From the NCBI GenBank assembly GCA_017510425.1, contig JAFWNJ010000007.1, positions 1 to 44,165 on the forward strand: DNA of 44,165 nt, written 5' to 3'. Of the stretch, positions 8,550 to 17,954 are shown piece after piece. Within the stretch, counting starts at the first letter, position 1, and each line of letters opens with the position of its first letter. The DNA comes from Candidatus Saccharimonadota bacterium (GTDB taxonomy: Bacteria > Patescibacteriota > Saccharimonadia > Saccharimonadales > Saccharimonadaceae). Position numbers and translations under genes: made by a program. The notes beneath the pieces are model-generated. The model did not search any database. It was not told the DNA's origin and worked only from the letters and a program-made list of their open reading frames with translations.

Positions 8550-9929
8550 ATGTACGACGTTTGGAAAAACGCACTTGCCGAGATCGAGCAGCAGATTTCT
8601 TCTGCCAATTATTCAACCTGGTTTCAGGATACATCCCTGATTTCCACTAAAGATGGTAACGTCAGAGTTAATGTCAAGAATACTTTCTATATCAAACAAC
8701 TCCAAAACCGCTATTATGACATTATCAAGAAAGCCCTCGAAAATAACAACGTCCAAGTTAATTCCCTCACCTTCGAAGTTCAGGCTACCACCAAACATAA
8801 AATAAGGCCTCGTGAAGTTATTAAATCTACATCCATCAGTAGCCACCTAAATGATGTTCGTAGCTCTCTACATATAAAGAATTCCAGTTCTGTGTCCCAA
8901 ACCACCCCAGAAACCGGCCTTAATCCCAAATATACTCTTGATACTTTCGTCGTCGGCTCTAATAATGATTTAGCTTTCTCTGCCGCCAAAAGTATCATTG
9001 ATTCCCCAGGCACCCGCTATAATCCTTTCTTCCTTTATGGTGGACCCGGCCTTGGTAAAACCCATCTCATTCAAGCCATTGGTAATGAGCTAGTTAAAAG
9101 AAACCCAAATTACCGTGTTTTTTACACCCCAATCTCACATTTCTATTCTGATTTTATCGAATCAATCCAGAACGGCAAAGGTAAAGAGTTTAATCGTAAA
9201 TTCCAGAAGCTCGACTGTCTCATCATCGATGATTTTCAACTCATCGTTAATAAGGAGAAGTCCCAGGAGGAATTCTTCAACATCTTCAATGACCTTTACC
9301 AACTCAATAAGCAAATCATCGTCACTAGTGATCGTTTACCAAACCAAATCAAAACCGTCGACGAGCGCCTCGCTTCTCGCCTCACCTGGGCCGGTGCCTT
9401 TGATCTTCAACTACCCAAGTTTGAAGATAAATGCGCTATTCTTCGTGCTAAAGCCGAGCAAATAGGAGCGGATATTGAGCCCGAAGCCATCGAATACATC
9501 GCCGAAAATGTAAATACCAACATTCGTGATCTCGAAGGTGAGTTTTCTACTATTCTCCTAATGTCTGAAGTGAGAGGTCTCACTCCACTCGAACTCATCC
9601 AGAACGGCTCCATCAGTGTTAATAAATCATCTAAAATGCGCCCCATCTCACCCAAACAAATCGTCGATAAAGTCGCCAAATATTACAACCTCTCCACCAC
9701 CGAGCTTAAGAGTAAGTCTCGTGTCTCCCATATCATGCTTGCCCGCCAAGTCGCAATGTTTTTGCTCTCCAAAGAGCTAAACCTAAGCACCAATAAAGTC
9801 GCAAACGAAGTCAACGTTAAAGATCACACCACTGTCATGCATGGTATCAAGAAGATTGATAAAGCCCTCAAGCTCAACTTTACCCTTCGTGATCAAATTG
9901 AAGAGATTAAGGAACGGTTATATGGTTGA
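8550..9929 (+). CDS. dnaA: Chromosomal replication initiator DnaA
   Basis: This 459-residue protein binds DnaA boxes and melts the origin. Domain I spans about 1-80 (WKNALAEIEQQISSANYSTW), a short linker follows, then the AAA+ domain with Walker A GGPGLGKTHL (about 164-173), Walker B DCLIIDDFQ (about 222-230) and sensor regions. The C-terminal helix-turn-helix domain IV carries the DnaA signature ending in DHTTVMHGIKKI (about 425-437). AAAGGAGG lies 11 bases upstream of the ATG. DnaA boxes flank the gene on both sides. Confidence 0.98.
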   Translation: MYDVWKNALAEIEQQISSANYSTWFQDTSLISTKDGNVRVNVKNTFYIKQLQNRYYDIIKKALENNNVQVNSLTFEVQATTKHKIRPREVIKSTSISSHLNDVRSSLHIKNSSSVSQTTPETGLNPKYTLDTFVVGSNNDLAFSAAKSIIDSPGTRYNPFFLYGGPGLGKTHLIQAIGNELVKRNPNYRVFYTPISHFYSDFIESIQNGKGKEFNRKFQKLDCLIIDDFQLIVNKEKSQEEFFNIFNDLYQLNKQIIVTSDRLPNQIKTVDERLASRLTWAGAFDLQLPKFEDKCAILRAKAEQIGADIEPEAIEYIAENVNTNIRDLEGEFSTILLMSEVRGLTPLELIQNGSISVNKSSKMRPISPKQIVDKVAKYYNLSTTELKSKSRVSHIMLARQVAMFLLSKELNLSTNKVANEVNVKDHTTVMHGIKKIDKALKLNFTLRDQIEEIKERLYG

Positions 9930-10223
9930 AAGCTCCCGAAACATGATGAATTATATAATTAATTTATTTGTTCAATTAGTGGAATATTTGTGCAAAAGTA
10001 GTTGTAAAAATTTGTGCAAACTAAATGCAAAAATTTGTGCAAAAAAAATTGACCCACAAATTTTGTGTAAAAATGTGACTCTTCCACAACGTTTTCCAAA
10101 TTTTCTCGCCAACTTATTCACAAGTCGCACCAATCTGTCACTAAGCAATATTATCCACATTTCCACACACCCTACCATAACTACTACAAATAATTTAAAT
10201 AGTAATATATAGAAAGGATTTAA
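9930..10223 (+). other. oriC: Origin of replication, dnaA-dnaN intergenic region
   Basis: The 294-base AT-rich gap has DnaA-box-like sites TCTTCCACA (10080-10088), TTATTCACA (10114-10122), a perfect TTATCCACA (10151-10159) and ATTTCCACA (10159-10167). The last two are followed by a short C-rich spacer and CTACCATAACTACTACA (10172-10188), which reads as DnaA-trio repeats on the complementary strand, then an AT-only tract (about 10188-10212). Boxes, GC-rich spacer, trios and AT-rich tract are the known layout of the bacterial basal unwinding system. Upstream lie four spaced TTTGTGCAAA-like repeats. Confidence 0.85.
9987..10071 (+). repeat. Iteron-like TTTGTGCAAA repeats in oriC
   Basis: TTTGTGCAAA occurs at 9987-9996, 10011-10020 and 10034-10043, with a variant TTTGTGTAAA at 10062-10071. 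Start-to-start spacings are 24, 23 and 28 bases, a little over two helical turns. The motif is nearly palindromic and unlike the DnaA box, so it may bind another origin factor or be a weak DnaA site. Confidence 0.7.
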
Positions 10224-11324
10224 ATGAAAATTAAAGTTACACAAGAAAAACTAAGTAAAGCCTTGAACGCTATTAGTCGCATAGCTATCGGTAAAGCTAC
10301 TCTACCAATCTTAAACAATGTCTTAATTAGGGTTAGTAATAAAAAAGTATCTCTAATTACCACCAATCTTGACATGGCAGTTGAGGATTATCTACCAGTA
10401 TCTGAATCCGAAGATGGTGTCATTACCGTACCAGCTAAGCTTCTCGCTGAGTTTGTTTCCAACCTACCTAAAGGTGAAAATATTGAAATCTTATCCAAAG
10501 ACACCAAAGTAACCATTAAATCTGGTAAATACTCATCCACTATCAATGGTACTGTAGCTGACGATTTCCCTGAGATTCCAGAGATTGACGAGAAAAAGAG
10601 TGTGGTTTATAAAATCGGTGTCGATGAATTCAAGAACAGTGTCAACCAAGTCATTATCGCAAGCTCTAACGACCTAACCAGACCAGCCCTCACCGGAGTT
10701 TTCTTTAATACCTATGATAAAACCCTAGCCATCGCAGCCACCGATGGTTATCGCCTAGCCGAGAAGAAAATCATCGAGAAAGTGGAGAGTGAGGTTAAAG
10801 CTATAGTTCCCTCCTCATCACTACAAGAGGTGCTCCGCTCAATTAGTGACGAGGTTGATGAAATTGAAATCTCATTTAACGAGGACCTCGTGAGATTTCG
10901 CCTCGGTGATATAGAGATAGTGTCCAAATTAATTGACGAAAGCTTCCCAGAGTATCAAAAACTCATCCCTAAAAACAATAATATCTCAGTTGCCCTCGAT
11001 CGTGAGGAATTAGTTAGGGTTACCAAGCTCGCTGCACTCTTTGCGCGCTCTGTTGGTGGCTCTATTGTTTGTGAAGCTATTACTCCAGACATCTTCTCAG
11101 TTAAATCCATCGCCAATGAATATGGTGAGAATGATTCCAGGATTGAGACCTCGGTTGATAAACCGGGCAAGATTAACCTTAATTCTCGCTTCCTATTAGA
11201 TGCTCTTAATGCCTTAGAGGAGCCAGAGATAGAGTTTGAATTCTCCGACCGGGTCGCCCCAGTGGTACTAAGAAACAAGAAATCCGATAAATATACTCAC
11301 ATCGTAATGCCACTTAACTCATAA
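10224..11324 (+). CDS. dnaN: DNA polymerase III sliding clamp (beta subunit)
   Basis: This 366-residue protein has the normal length and three-domain layout of the beta clamp, which holds the replicative polymerase on DNA. Recognisable stretches include GKATLPILNNVLI (about 23-35), RPALTGVFF (about 154-162), ATDGYRLAEKK (about 173-183) and a C-terminus ending in HIVMPLNS, close to the family's MP(M/L)R end. Its Shine-Dalgarno sequence is GAAAGGA, 6 bases before the ATG. The stop codon overlaps the recF start (TAATG). Confidence 0.97.
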   Translation: MKIKVTQEKLSKALNAISRIAIGKATLPILNNVLIRVSNKKVSLITTNLDMAVEDYLPVSESEDGVITVPAKLLAEFVSNLPKGENIEILSKDTKVTIKSGKYSSTINGTVADDFPEIPEIDEKKSVVYKIGVDEFKNSVNQVIIASSNDLTRPALTGVFFNTYDKTLAIAATDGYRLAEKKIIEKVESEVKAIVPSSSLQEVLRSISDEVDEIEISFNEDLVRFRLGDIEIVSKLIDESFPEYQKLIPKNNNISVALDREELVRVTKLAALFARSVGGSIVCEAITPDIFSVKSIANEYGENDSRIETSVDKPGKINLNSRFLLDALNALEEPEIEFEFSDRVAPVVLRNKKSDKYTHIVMPLNS

Positions 11325-12322
11325 TGATTGTAAAAAGTATTAAGTTAGTTAATTTCAGAAACCATAAAGAATATTACCTAGAGTGCAATGATGAAACTTC
11401 ACTTATCCTGGGTAAAAATGGTTGTGGTAAGACATCGGTCCTCGAAGCCATCTATATTTTAATGCGAGGCAAAAGTTTTCGTGCGGTAGATTCCGAAATC
11501 TTGAAGCGCGGCCAGGATTATTATCGGATTGAACTCCTCTTTTATAATGGTGACAAAATTATAGCCACCTTCGATGGTAAGACCAAATACTTCACTATTC
11601 TAGATAAGAAAACCAAACGTCTTCCCAATAAGAATAAATACCCAGTCATTCTCTTTATTCCGTCCGATTTAAATCTAATTAGCCATTCACCTGGTAGGCG
11701 GCGCGAATATTTTGATCGTGTGTTTGGCCAATTAGATAATAAATATACTTCAATCCTAAATAAATACGAGAAGGCAATTAAGCAGCGCAACGAATTATTA
11801 AAAGCAGAGTCTCTAAGTAAAGAACAATTATTCTCATGGAATGTTCTACTGTCGAATTATGGAGTTGAATTATATCACTACAGGACAAATTGTATAGATC
11901 AGTTTAATCAAAGAATTACTAATTTATACCGCTCTATTGCGGAAAACGATGATAATATTTTTATCAATTACAAAACCGAATCCCCTCCAAGTAGTGAGGA
12001 ATATCTTAAGAAGCTGGAACAAAGCTTCGAGAAGGATTCCTATCTTGGTCACACCACCTTCGGTATTCATCGGGATGATTATATCTTTGAATTCAATGGT
12101 CAACCAGCGGATGGCTCTGCCTCTCGTGGTGAGACCCGTTCCATTATTCTAGCCGTAAAATTTATTGAGGCCGAATTAATTCATGAACAAACCAATAAAA
12201 AACCACTAATTCTCCTAGATGATGTCTTTTCTGAACTAGATGAAACCAGGAGAAAATGTCTAATCAAGAATTTTAAAGACCACCAAGTTATTATCACCAG
12301 TGTAGAATCAATTAACGATTAG
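11324..12322 (+). CDS. recF: DNA replication and repair protein RecF
   Basis: This 332-residue SMC-like ATPase loads RecA at gaps. It has Walker A GKNGCGKTS (about 30-38), the RecF-typical LIGHSPGRRR-like stretch (LISHSPGRRREYFDRVF), the signature ASRGETRSIILAVKF (about 266-280), and Walker B PLILLDDVFSELD (about 294-306). The start ATG overlaps the dnaN stop, so translation is probably coupled. Its 3' end overlaps the converging gene at 12312 by 11 bases. Confidence 0.96.
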   Translation: MIVKSIKLVNFRNHKEYYLECNDETSLILGKNGCGKTSVLEAIYILMRGKSFRAVDSEILKRGQDYYRIELLFYNGDKIIATFDGKTKYFTILDKKTKRLPNKNKYPVILFIPSDLNLISHSPGRRREYFDRVFGQLDNKYTSILNKYEKAIKQRNELLKAESLSKEQLFSWNVLLSNYGVELYHYRTNCIDQFNQRITNLYRSIAENDDNIFINYKTESPPSSEEYLKKLEQSFEKDSYLGHTTFGIHRDDYIFEFNGQPADGSASRGETRSIILAVKFIEAELIHEQTNKKPLILLDDVFSELDETRRKCLIKNFKDHQVIITSVESIND

Positions 12323-14531
12323 CCACCTGATAATAATTCTCTAAAAAAGCTACCACTGGATTCTCGTCGCCTTCGAAATACAATATATTATTATAGGCGG
12401 TTGGACTATTTGAGAATTTACGTAGTGCTGCGATGGTTCTAGCAAGAGAAACATACCTTTGTGCGTATTTGTAGACTTGCCAACTCGGATTAGTCGAAGA
12501 ATTAACAAATGCTTCCCCAGTTGCTATTCTTTTCTCTTCGCTAGAAGAACCGATGAAAGATTTAACTAGTTGTATTATATTAGAAACAAACTTTATAGAT
12601 TTAGAATTATCATTAGATAATGACTCAAGTATTCCACCATCCGTTACTCCTAGAGGAGTTATTCTTTCGTTATTATATTGAATATAATTAGCTAAAACAG
12701 AATCATTCTTAATCACTCTTTTTCCGCTACTATCTAGCTCAGTATTGTTTTCAACAAAAGAAATAAACCCTGAGTTATTAAATGGGTCATTCTGTGTTGA
12801 GGTATCAAATGTTATATTTTCTGAACATATTACAGAACCCTTAGCATTAATAGAACCTAATTTAGTACAATCCCCGAAATGGGTTAAATAACCATTCGCA
12901 TTATCGGCATATGCCCCAGGAAGTAAACCTATAATAGATTGTTTAGTGGTAGGTATAATACCACTAAAACTAGTAACTATTTCACTCAATTTCCGATTGG
13001 AATAAAAAGTCATCGCAAGATTATAAAAAATCCTACCAAGAAACGTATTCTTAGAAGTAATGTCGAATGGACTCTTGTGTAAACGCTCAGCCGCCGCATC
13101 CATAGCAAGGACCTTATTGTTAAGCTTAGCGTATTCGAGGATGGAAGTCTCATCCCCAGCTGAACCACCACTTTGTTTAGCTAATAATTTACCAAAATTT
13201 ACTGCACCTTCCACTAAAAATTCGCCAGCATTTATACCTTTAAGTGTTTGGAAAGAATTATTTTCCAGTGAACTATCTACGATTGGTTCAGATAGGCTTA
13301 GTACGGCTTTGTCTCCAGTTTTATCACCAGATGGCAGTAGTCTACTAATTAAACCCTTAACACTAGAAGATACCGATGAGATGGTATTAAGAATAGTACC
13401 CTTATTGGCTTTGGTGCCAATCTGGTTTTCCGTTAACTGTATGATTCTATCAGAACTATAATTAGCTACACTATCCGCATCTATCTGACCATCCGCCATA
13501 ATGGCGACTAGGCTTGGAGCTTCTATTGGTGCACCGACTATCTTTACTTTTTCACCAGTTTTTACATCTACAACCTCCGATTCAGCACTAGTATATAAAT
13601 AATTCATCATTTCATTAATTACATCAGACCTACCATCGCCAGCCATCATCATATTAATTGCCTCCATAAGTAGTGCATAAAACGAACTAGACCTTTGTTC
13701 CTTTGAAATAGTATCAGCCACCGCAAGTAAAGTAGCCGAATCTAGAGTAGCCTGTTCCTCGGTGGTAGAGGTAGTTTGTTCACTTATTGTATCAATATAG
13801 TCACTTGCTTTACTCTTAGTTGACATCACTTCTGCGCTGGCTTCGTAAGCTTCATCTTTATTTTCTTGCTCCGCCTTCAGTGATACGTTACCAACACTAA
13901 TATTTGAACCACTTCCCATCTTTTCTTCCATTACTTCATTGAAAGAACGGTCACCACTATAATCTTTTTTATTAACGCCGACTTGTTCAAAAACTTTTTC
14001 ACCCAGGTCGTCGTCATAATTCAAAACATTACGATAGGTGGCCTCATCAATAGCATCATAAAGTTCGACATTATGCCAGATCTCGCCCATAAATGAGTCA
14101 GCATCCACGATTTTAGTTTCCATTTTTAAAGATAGTTCCCTATTTGCACTATTTGTTTCAATAAACTTGCCATCTTCTTCATATCCGACTAGTATGTTGT
14201 TCTGTTTCAAGATTTTTACTTCATCTTCAGCTATTTCGCCACCTTTTAACGCTTGCTGAAAGACTAATTGTTTGTCAATCTTTGTATTGGCATCTTGTAC
14301 ATCTGTCGCCTCTCGTAATCTCGTCATTAAAGCCGAAGGAATAATATTACCAGAACCAAACAGAATAGCAATTACTAGTATTACACCAAGTAACATGCCG
14401 GTGGCACCGTATTTTTTAATTCTGTCACCACCCTTCACTGTAATTGGTTTCTTCCCTGCGACATGAGAAATAAACTGACTATTACTTGTAGCTATTTTTT
14501 CGTTTCGTCGTAGTATTTCTTCGGCACTCAT
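12312..14531 (-). CDS. Unknown 739-residue single-pass membrane protein
   Basis: I do not recognise a family. The first 40 residues are polar and basic (MSAEEILRRNEKIA), followed by a single hydrophobic segment at about 43-65 (ATGMLLGVILVIAILFGSG). A long, Ser/Thr/Asp-rich exterior region predicted to be mostly helical follows, with no signal peptidase site evident. Two cysteines about 13 residues apart (GDCTKLG, SVICSEN, near 560-575) could pair outside the cell. The topology suggests an N-in, C-out protein of about 670 external residues. It shares an AT-rich divergent promoter region with the methyltransferase at 14586 and has an AAAGG Shine-Dalgarno sequence. It may be a lineage-specific envelope or secretion-apparatus component, but that is only a guess. 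Confidence 0.7.
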   Translation of the reverse strand: MSAEEILRRNEKIATSNSQFISHVAGKKPITVKGGDRIKKYGATGMLLGVILVIAILFGSGNIIPSALMTRLREATDVQDANTKIDKQLVFQQALKGGEIAEDEVKILKQNNILVGYEEDGKFIETNSANRELSLKMETKIVDADSFMGEIWHNVELYDAIDEATYRNVLNYDDDLGEKVFEQVGVNKKDYSGDRSFNEVMEEKMGSGSNISVGNVSLKAEQENKDEAYEASAEVMSTKSKASDYIDTISEQTTSTTEEQATLDSATLLAVADTISKEQRSSSFYALLMEAINMMMAGDGRSDVINEMMNYLYTSAESEVVDVKTGEKVKIVGAPIEAPSLVAIMADGQIDADSVANYSSDRIIQLTENQIGTKANKGTILNTISSVSSSVKGLISRLLPSGDKTGDKAVLSLSEPIVDSSLENNSFQTLKGINAGEFLVEGAVNFGKLLAKQSGGSAGDETSILEYAKLNNKVLAMDAAAERLHKSPFDITSKNTFLGRIFYNLAMTFYSNRKLSEIVTSFSGIIPTTKQSIIGLLPGAYADNANGYLTHFGDCTKLGSINAKGSVICSENITFDTSTQNDPFNNSGFISFVENNTELDSSGKRVIKNDSVLANYIQYNNERITPLGVTDGGILESLSNDNSKSIKFVSNIIQLVKSFIGSSSEEKRIATGEAFVNSSTNPSWQVYKYAQRYVSLARTIAALRKFSNSPTAYNNILYFEGDENPVVAFLENYYQVANR

Positions 14532-14570
14532 TTATAACCTTTATTTGATTATTTATATTATAACATATTT

Positions 14571-14579
14571 TGCTATAAT
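14571..14579 (+). promoter_or_regulatory. Leaderless promoter of the 14586 methyltransferase
   Basis: TGC TATAAT is followed by six bases (ATAAAT) and the ATG at 14586. Transcription should start at or within a base or two of the start codon, and no Shine-Dalgarno sequence exists. Confidence 0.7.
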
Positions 14580-14585
14580 ATAAAT

Positions 14586-15749
14586 ATGATCAAGGTAGAA
14601 AAATTTATCCCTGGTGGTCAAACATTAGGGAGATTGGAAGATGGTAAAAAAATCTTCTTCTGGAATGCCCTTCCGGGGGAAGAAGTTATCGATTATGACA
14701 TTACTAAGGTAAAATCCCATTATGTCGAAGCTATAGCAACAAATATTAGTAATCCGTCCCCTTTTCGTACTAATCCTAAAGACCAGTGTTATCTATCCAC
14801 ATCCCCCTGGCAAATCGTTGATTATGGTCATGAACTATCAGTTAAACAAGAGCTTGTCGTGGAAGTATTCCGCGAACACGGCATTATTATTGACTCGCCG
14901 GAAATAGCCACAGATTTCAAAGATTATCGCTATCGCAACAAGATGGAGTATGCTCTCTACTGGAACAATGAGACCAAGATGATCGAGCTGGCCTTTCATC
15001 AGCGTGGTTCTCATCGTAAAATCCCCATCACGAGGTCGAGTATTGAACGCCCCGAAATTTTAATCGCCGCTACCACTATTGTTAGAAGGCTAAATGAAGC
15101 CCACGAAGAGGCCCGCAGTTATCAGTCGATTCTACTGCGCTGCAGCCAAGACGGCAATGTATCAGGTGGACTATATAAGAACCATGAACCGCATCCAGTT
15201 TTCCCTAATCTTAGCGACACTATACTGGGTTATCAATATACTTATTCGCCAAACGGTTTCTTCCAAATCAATGTCCCCGTCTATGAAATGGCGCTCCAGA
15301 CTATCAAGCAGTACATTAATACTGACAAAGTCCTAGACCTTTATTCCGGAGTAGGCACAATCGGCTTATCTGTTGCCCGTGACCGCACATTAACGCTTGT
15401 GGAATGTGATAAATTTGCCTACGGCGAGCTGCAGAATAATATTGACCAAATTTCCAATCATCATCACATCTCTGCAATTCTGGCCAAATCAGAAGATGTT
15501 GTCAGCTACATCGAGCCAGATCAGACCGTTATACTAGACCCACCCCGGGCCGGTTGTGATTCTAGAGTAATCAATAAACTAAACGAACAAAAACCACACA
15601 CTATTATCTATTTATCTTGCAACCCCGCCACCCAGGCTCGCGATGTCAGGCTATTACTTGATAACTATGAAATAGAAACAGTAAAAACCTTCAATTTCTT
15701 CCCCCACACTCCCCATATTGAAAATCTCTTAATACTAAAAAGACAATAA
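14586..15749 (+). CDS. rlmD: RNA uracil-5-methyltransferase, RlmD/TrmA family
   Basis: This 387-residue protein would methylate C5 of a uridine in rRNA or tRNA with S-adenosylmethionine. An N-terminal TRAM-like domain spans about 1-55. The Rossmann core carries NGFFQIN (motif X, about 222-228), VLDLYSGVGTIGLSVA (SAM binding, about 251-266), ILDPPRAGCDSRV (about 318-330) and catalytic YLSCNPATQARD (about 345-356, nucleophile Cys). The family's four-cysteine iron-sulfur cluster is absent: only one Cys (DQCYLSTSPWQ, about 69) remains in that region. The target nucleotide cannot be told from sequence, so rlmD is used loosely. Confidence 0.85.
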   Translation: MIKVEKFIPGGQTLGRLEDGKKIFFWNALPGEEVIDYDITKVKSHYVEAIATNISNPSPFRTNPKDQCYLSTSPWQIVDYGHELSVKQELVVEVFREHGIIIDSPEIATDFKDYRYRNKMEYALYWNNETKMIELAFHQRGSHRKIPITRSSIERPEILIAATTIVRRLNEAHEEARSYQSILLRCSQDGNVSGGLYKNHEPHPVFPNLSDTILGYQYTYSPNGFFQINVPVYEMALQTIKQYINTDKVLDLYSGVGTIGLSVARDRTLTLVECDKFAYGELQNNIDQISNHHHISAILAKSEDVVSYIEPDQTVILDPPRAGCDSRVINKLNEQKPHTIIYLSCNPATQARDVRLLLDNYEIETVKTFNFFPHTPHIENLLILKRQ

Positions 15750-15794
15750 TTCTATTCATTTTTATAATTTTACGTGTTAGAATATTTTCAGGAC

Positions 15795-15884
15795 GGAAAG
15801 GTGGCCGAGTGGTTGAAGGCGCACGCTTGGAAAGCGTGTGACGGGGCAACCCGTTCGCAAGTTCGAATCTTGTCCTTTCCGCCA
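15795..15884 (+). tRNA. tRNA-Ser (anticodon GGA), CCA encoded
   Basis: The acceptor stem GGAAAGG pairs with CCTTTCC, followed by discriminator G and an encoded CCA. The D arm is GCC...GGC, the anticodon arm CACGC-TTGGAAA-GCGTG gives GGA, and a long variable arm (GACGGGGCAACCCGTTC) is typical of class II tRNA-Ser. The T arm has TTCGAAT. A promoter-like TGTTAGAAT lies about 11 bases upstream. The ABC-transporter gene starts 22 bases past the CCA. Confidence 0.96.
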
Positions 15885-15905
15885 TTAAGAAACATGGAGT
15901 AAAAG

Positions 15906-16721
15906 GTGAGCGAAAACATATTAATCGAGCTAAAAGGTTTAACCAAACGATATGGTTATGGCGATACTGAATCATTCGCGCTAAAAGACTTTGACCTTAG
16001 TGTAAAGCGCGGCGAATTTATCATGATAATGGGCCCATCAGGTTGTGGCAAGACGACTCTACTTGACATCATCGGTCTACTCGATCGGGCCACGCAAGGC
16101 GAATATTATCTAAACGGCGAGAATGTAGCCGGCATTTCCGCTCGTCGTCAAGCCAAGCTTCGCGCAAAGAAGATTGGCTTCATTTTTCAGAACTTCAATT
16201 TAATCGACGACTTACCTATCATTGAGAACGTTTCCCTTCCCCTTGTGTACTCAGGCTACACCAAGACCTCCAGGCTGAAGAAAGCTTCCACCGCACTGAA
16301 ACGATTCCATCTGGAAGAGCGCGAGTACTATCTCCCCTATCAATTATCTGGTGGCCAGCAGCAGCGTGTTGCGATTGCTCGGGCTATCGTCGGCGACCCT
16401 GAAATCATCTTAGCTGATGAGCCAACTGGTAATCTCGATTCCCGCAGCTCTCATATCGTTATGGAGGAATTAAAGGCCATCCATGAGGAAGGCAATACGA
16501 TTATCATGGTAACCCACAACCCCGCTCTTACCGTCTACGCTACCCGTGTGATTAATATGCTCGATGGGCAGATTGATACCGATGTTAAGACCGTCTCCGA
16601 TGCTAATTTGCCACAGCCTATTTCGGTTAGAATTAAAAAGAAAGACAACGAATTTGCCTCTCTGACCGAGAACGACACTAAACCATCTAAAAAGCACAAA
16701 AAATCAAGGAGAAAGAAATAA
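15906..16721 (+). CDS. ABC transporter ATPase, MacB/LolD type
   Basis: This 271-residue ATPase pairs with the FtsX-like permease that follows. It shows Walker [10 protein letters not shown] (about 38-46), Q-loop FIFQNFNL, signature [14 protein letters not shown] (about 143-156), Walker [13 protein letters not shown] (about 166-177) and the H-loop MVTHN. The final 40 residues are a basic tail ([11 protein letters not shown]) beyond the usual family length. The start is GTG; an upstream in-frame ATG is ruled out by a stop, and GGAG precedes the GTG by 9 bases. It probably shares a transcript with tRNA-Ser(GGA). The substrate is unknown; MacB-type systems export peptides, toxins or lipoproteins. 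Confidence 0.9.
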   Translation: MSENILIELKGLTKRYGYGDTESFALKDFDLSVKRGEFIMIMGPSGCGKTTLLDIIGLLDRATQGEYYLNGENVAGISARRQAKLRAKKIGFIFQNFNLIDDLPIIENVSLPLVYSGYTKTSRLKKASTALKRFHLEEREYYLPYQLSGGQQQRVAIARAIVGDPEIILADEPTGNLDSRSSHIVMEELKAIHEEGNTIIMVTHNPALTVYATRVINMLDGQIDTDVKTVSDANLPQPISVRIKKKDNEFASLTENDTKPSKKHKKSRRKK

Positions 16722-17953
16722 TGGCCTTATTATTAAAAACACATTTTAAATTAGCGAAAGCCTCCATTAAGGAGAATCGCACCCGTTCTTTCCTGACCTG
16801 CCTTGGTATCGCCATCGGCGTAGCAAGTATTATTTTGATTCTTTCATTAACAGGTAGTATTTCTAATTTAGTCAAAAGTGAAATTAACGAAATTGGTAAT
16901 GACTTAATTGTAGTTCGCCCTACCTCTACCAAAGATTCAATTACTAGTGTCGTAGAGGAATTAACCTCCGCGAACACCTTTCAGAATTCCAGCCTAGCAG
17001 CCTCAGATGTAGATGCCATCAAAAAGAATGGCAACGTCGTAGCCGCCTCTCCGATTGCTATTTCAAATAATACCGTTATCACGGAGAAAAACACTCTGAA
17101 CTCCGTCACTGTTCTGGGCACCAACCTAGACTTCATTAAGATAGAGCCATTATCGATACGCTACGGCGCCTTCTTAACCGAAGCCAATGAAGAGAAATCC
17201 ATCGTGCTTGGCCACACATTATCACTAGCTCTCTTTAATACGATCAATAGTACCATCGGCAAGACGGTCACCATCATGGGCGAGAAGTATATGATCGTTG
17301 GCGTACTGGATAAAGTCGATAAAGCCGTCAGCTTTAACAACGTTGACTATGATAATGCGGCCATTATTGATATCAAGAACTTAGAGAAAGCCACCGGCAC
17401 CGCTCAGGTTCAGCAAATCAATGTCAAAGTTTCAAACACCGATAGCCTTTCCAGCGTAAAAGAATACATCACCACGAGCCTGACCGAGCAGAAACATGGC
17501 GACACTAATTTCTCCGTCTCCTATGGCGACGAAATCACTCATCCAGCTGGTTCCCTCTTTAATATCGTGTCCAGTATGCTAGCCCTAGTTGCTGGTATTT
17601 CCCTCATCGTCGGCGGTATCGGTATTATGAATATTATGCTTGTCTCCGTTGCCGAGCGCACACACGAGATAGGAGTCAGGAAAGCCGTCGGCGCCTCTGG
17701 CCGCAACATCTTAATACAATTCCTGTTTGAGTCACTTATCCTCTCAGTTCTAGGAGGTATTTTCGGAATGGTTTTAGGATATTTCTTTGCTTTCCTCTTG
17801 TCTACCATTACTCCTTTCGTGCCTTACATTAGCTGGAAGATTGTTGGCATTACCTTTGCCACTGCTATAATTATTGGTATTCTATTTGGAATCTATCCAG
17901 CCATCAAGGCCGCCAACAAAGATTCGATCGAATCACTAAAGCATTATAGATAA
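16721..17953 (+). CDS. MacB/FtsX-type ABC transporter permease
   Basis: This 410-residue permease has an N-terminal membrane segment (about 27-47, SFLTCLGIAIGVASIILIL), a periplasmic MacB_PCD-like domain (about 50-270) and three C-terminal membrane segments of the FtsX domain, including GGIGIMNIMLVSVAERTHEI and GVRKAVGAS (about 303-330). This topology defines mechanotransmission-type exporters rather than substrate-channel pumps. Its ATG overlaps the ATPase stop (TAATG), so the two form a unit. The following murE-like gene starts 1 base after its stop. Confidence 0.9.
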   Translation: MALLLKTHFKLAKASIKENRTRSFLTCLGIAIGVASIILILSLTGSISNLVKSEINEIGNDLIVVRPTSTKDSITSVVEELTSANTFQNSSLAASDVDAIKKNGNVVAASPIAISNNTVITEKNTLNSVTVLGTNLDFIKIEPLSIRYGAFLTEANEEKSIVLGHTLSLALFNTINSTIGKTVTIMGEKYMIVGVLDKVDKAVSFNNVDYDNAAIIDIKNLEKATGTAQVQQINVKVSNTDSLSSVKEYITTSLTEQKHGDTNFSVSYGDEITHPAGSLFNIVSSMLALVAGISLIVGGIGIMNIMLVSVAERTHEIGVRKAVGASGRNILIQFLFESLILSVLGGIFGMVLGYFFAFLLSTITPFVPYISWKIVGITFATAIIIGILFGIYPAIKAANKDSIESLKHYR

Positions 17954-17954
17954 C

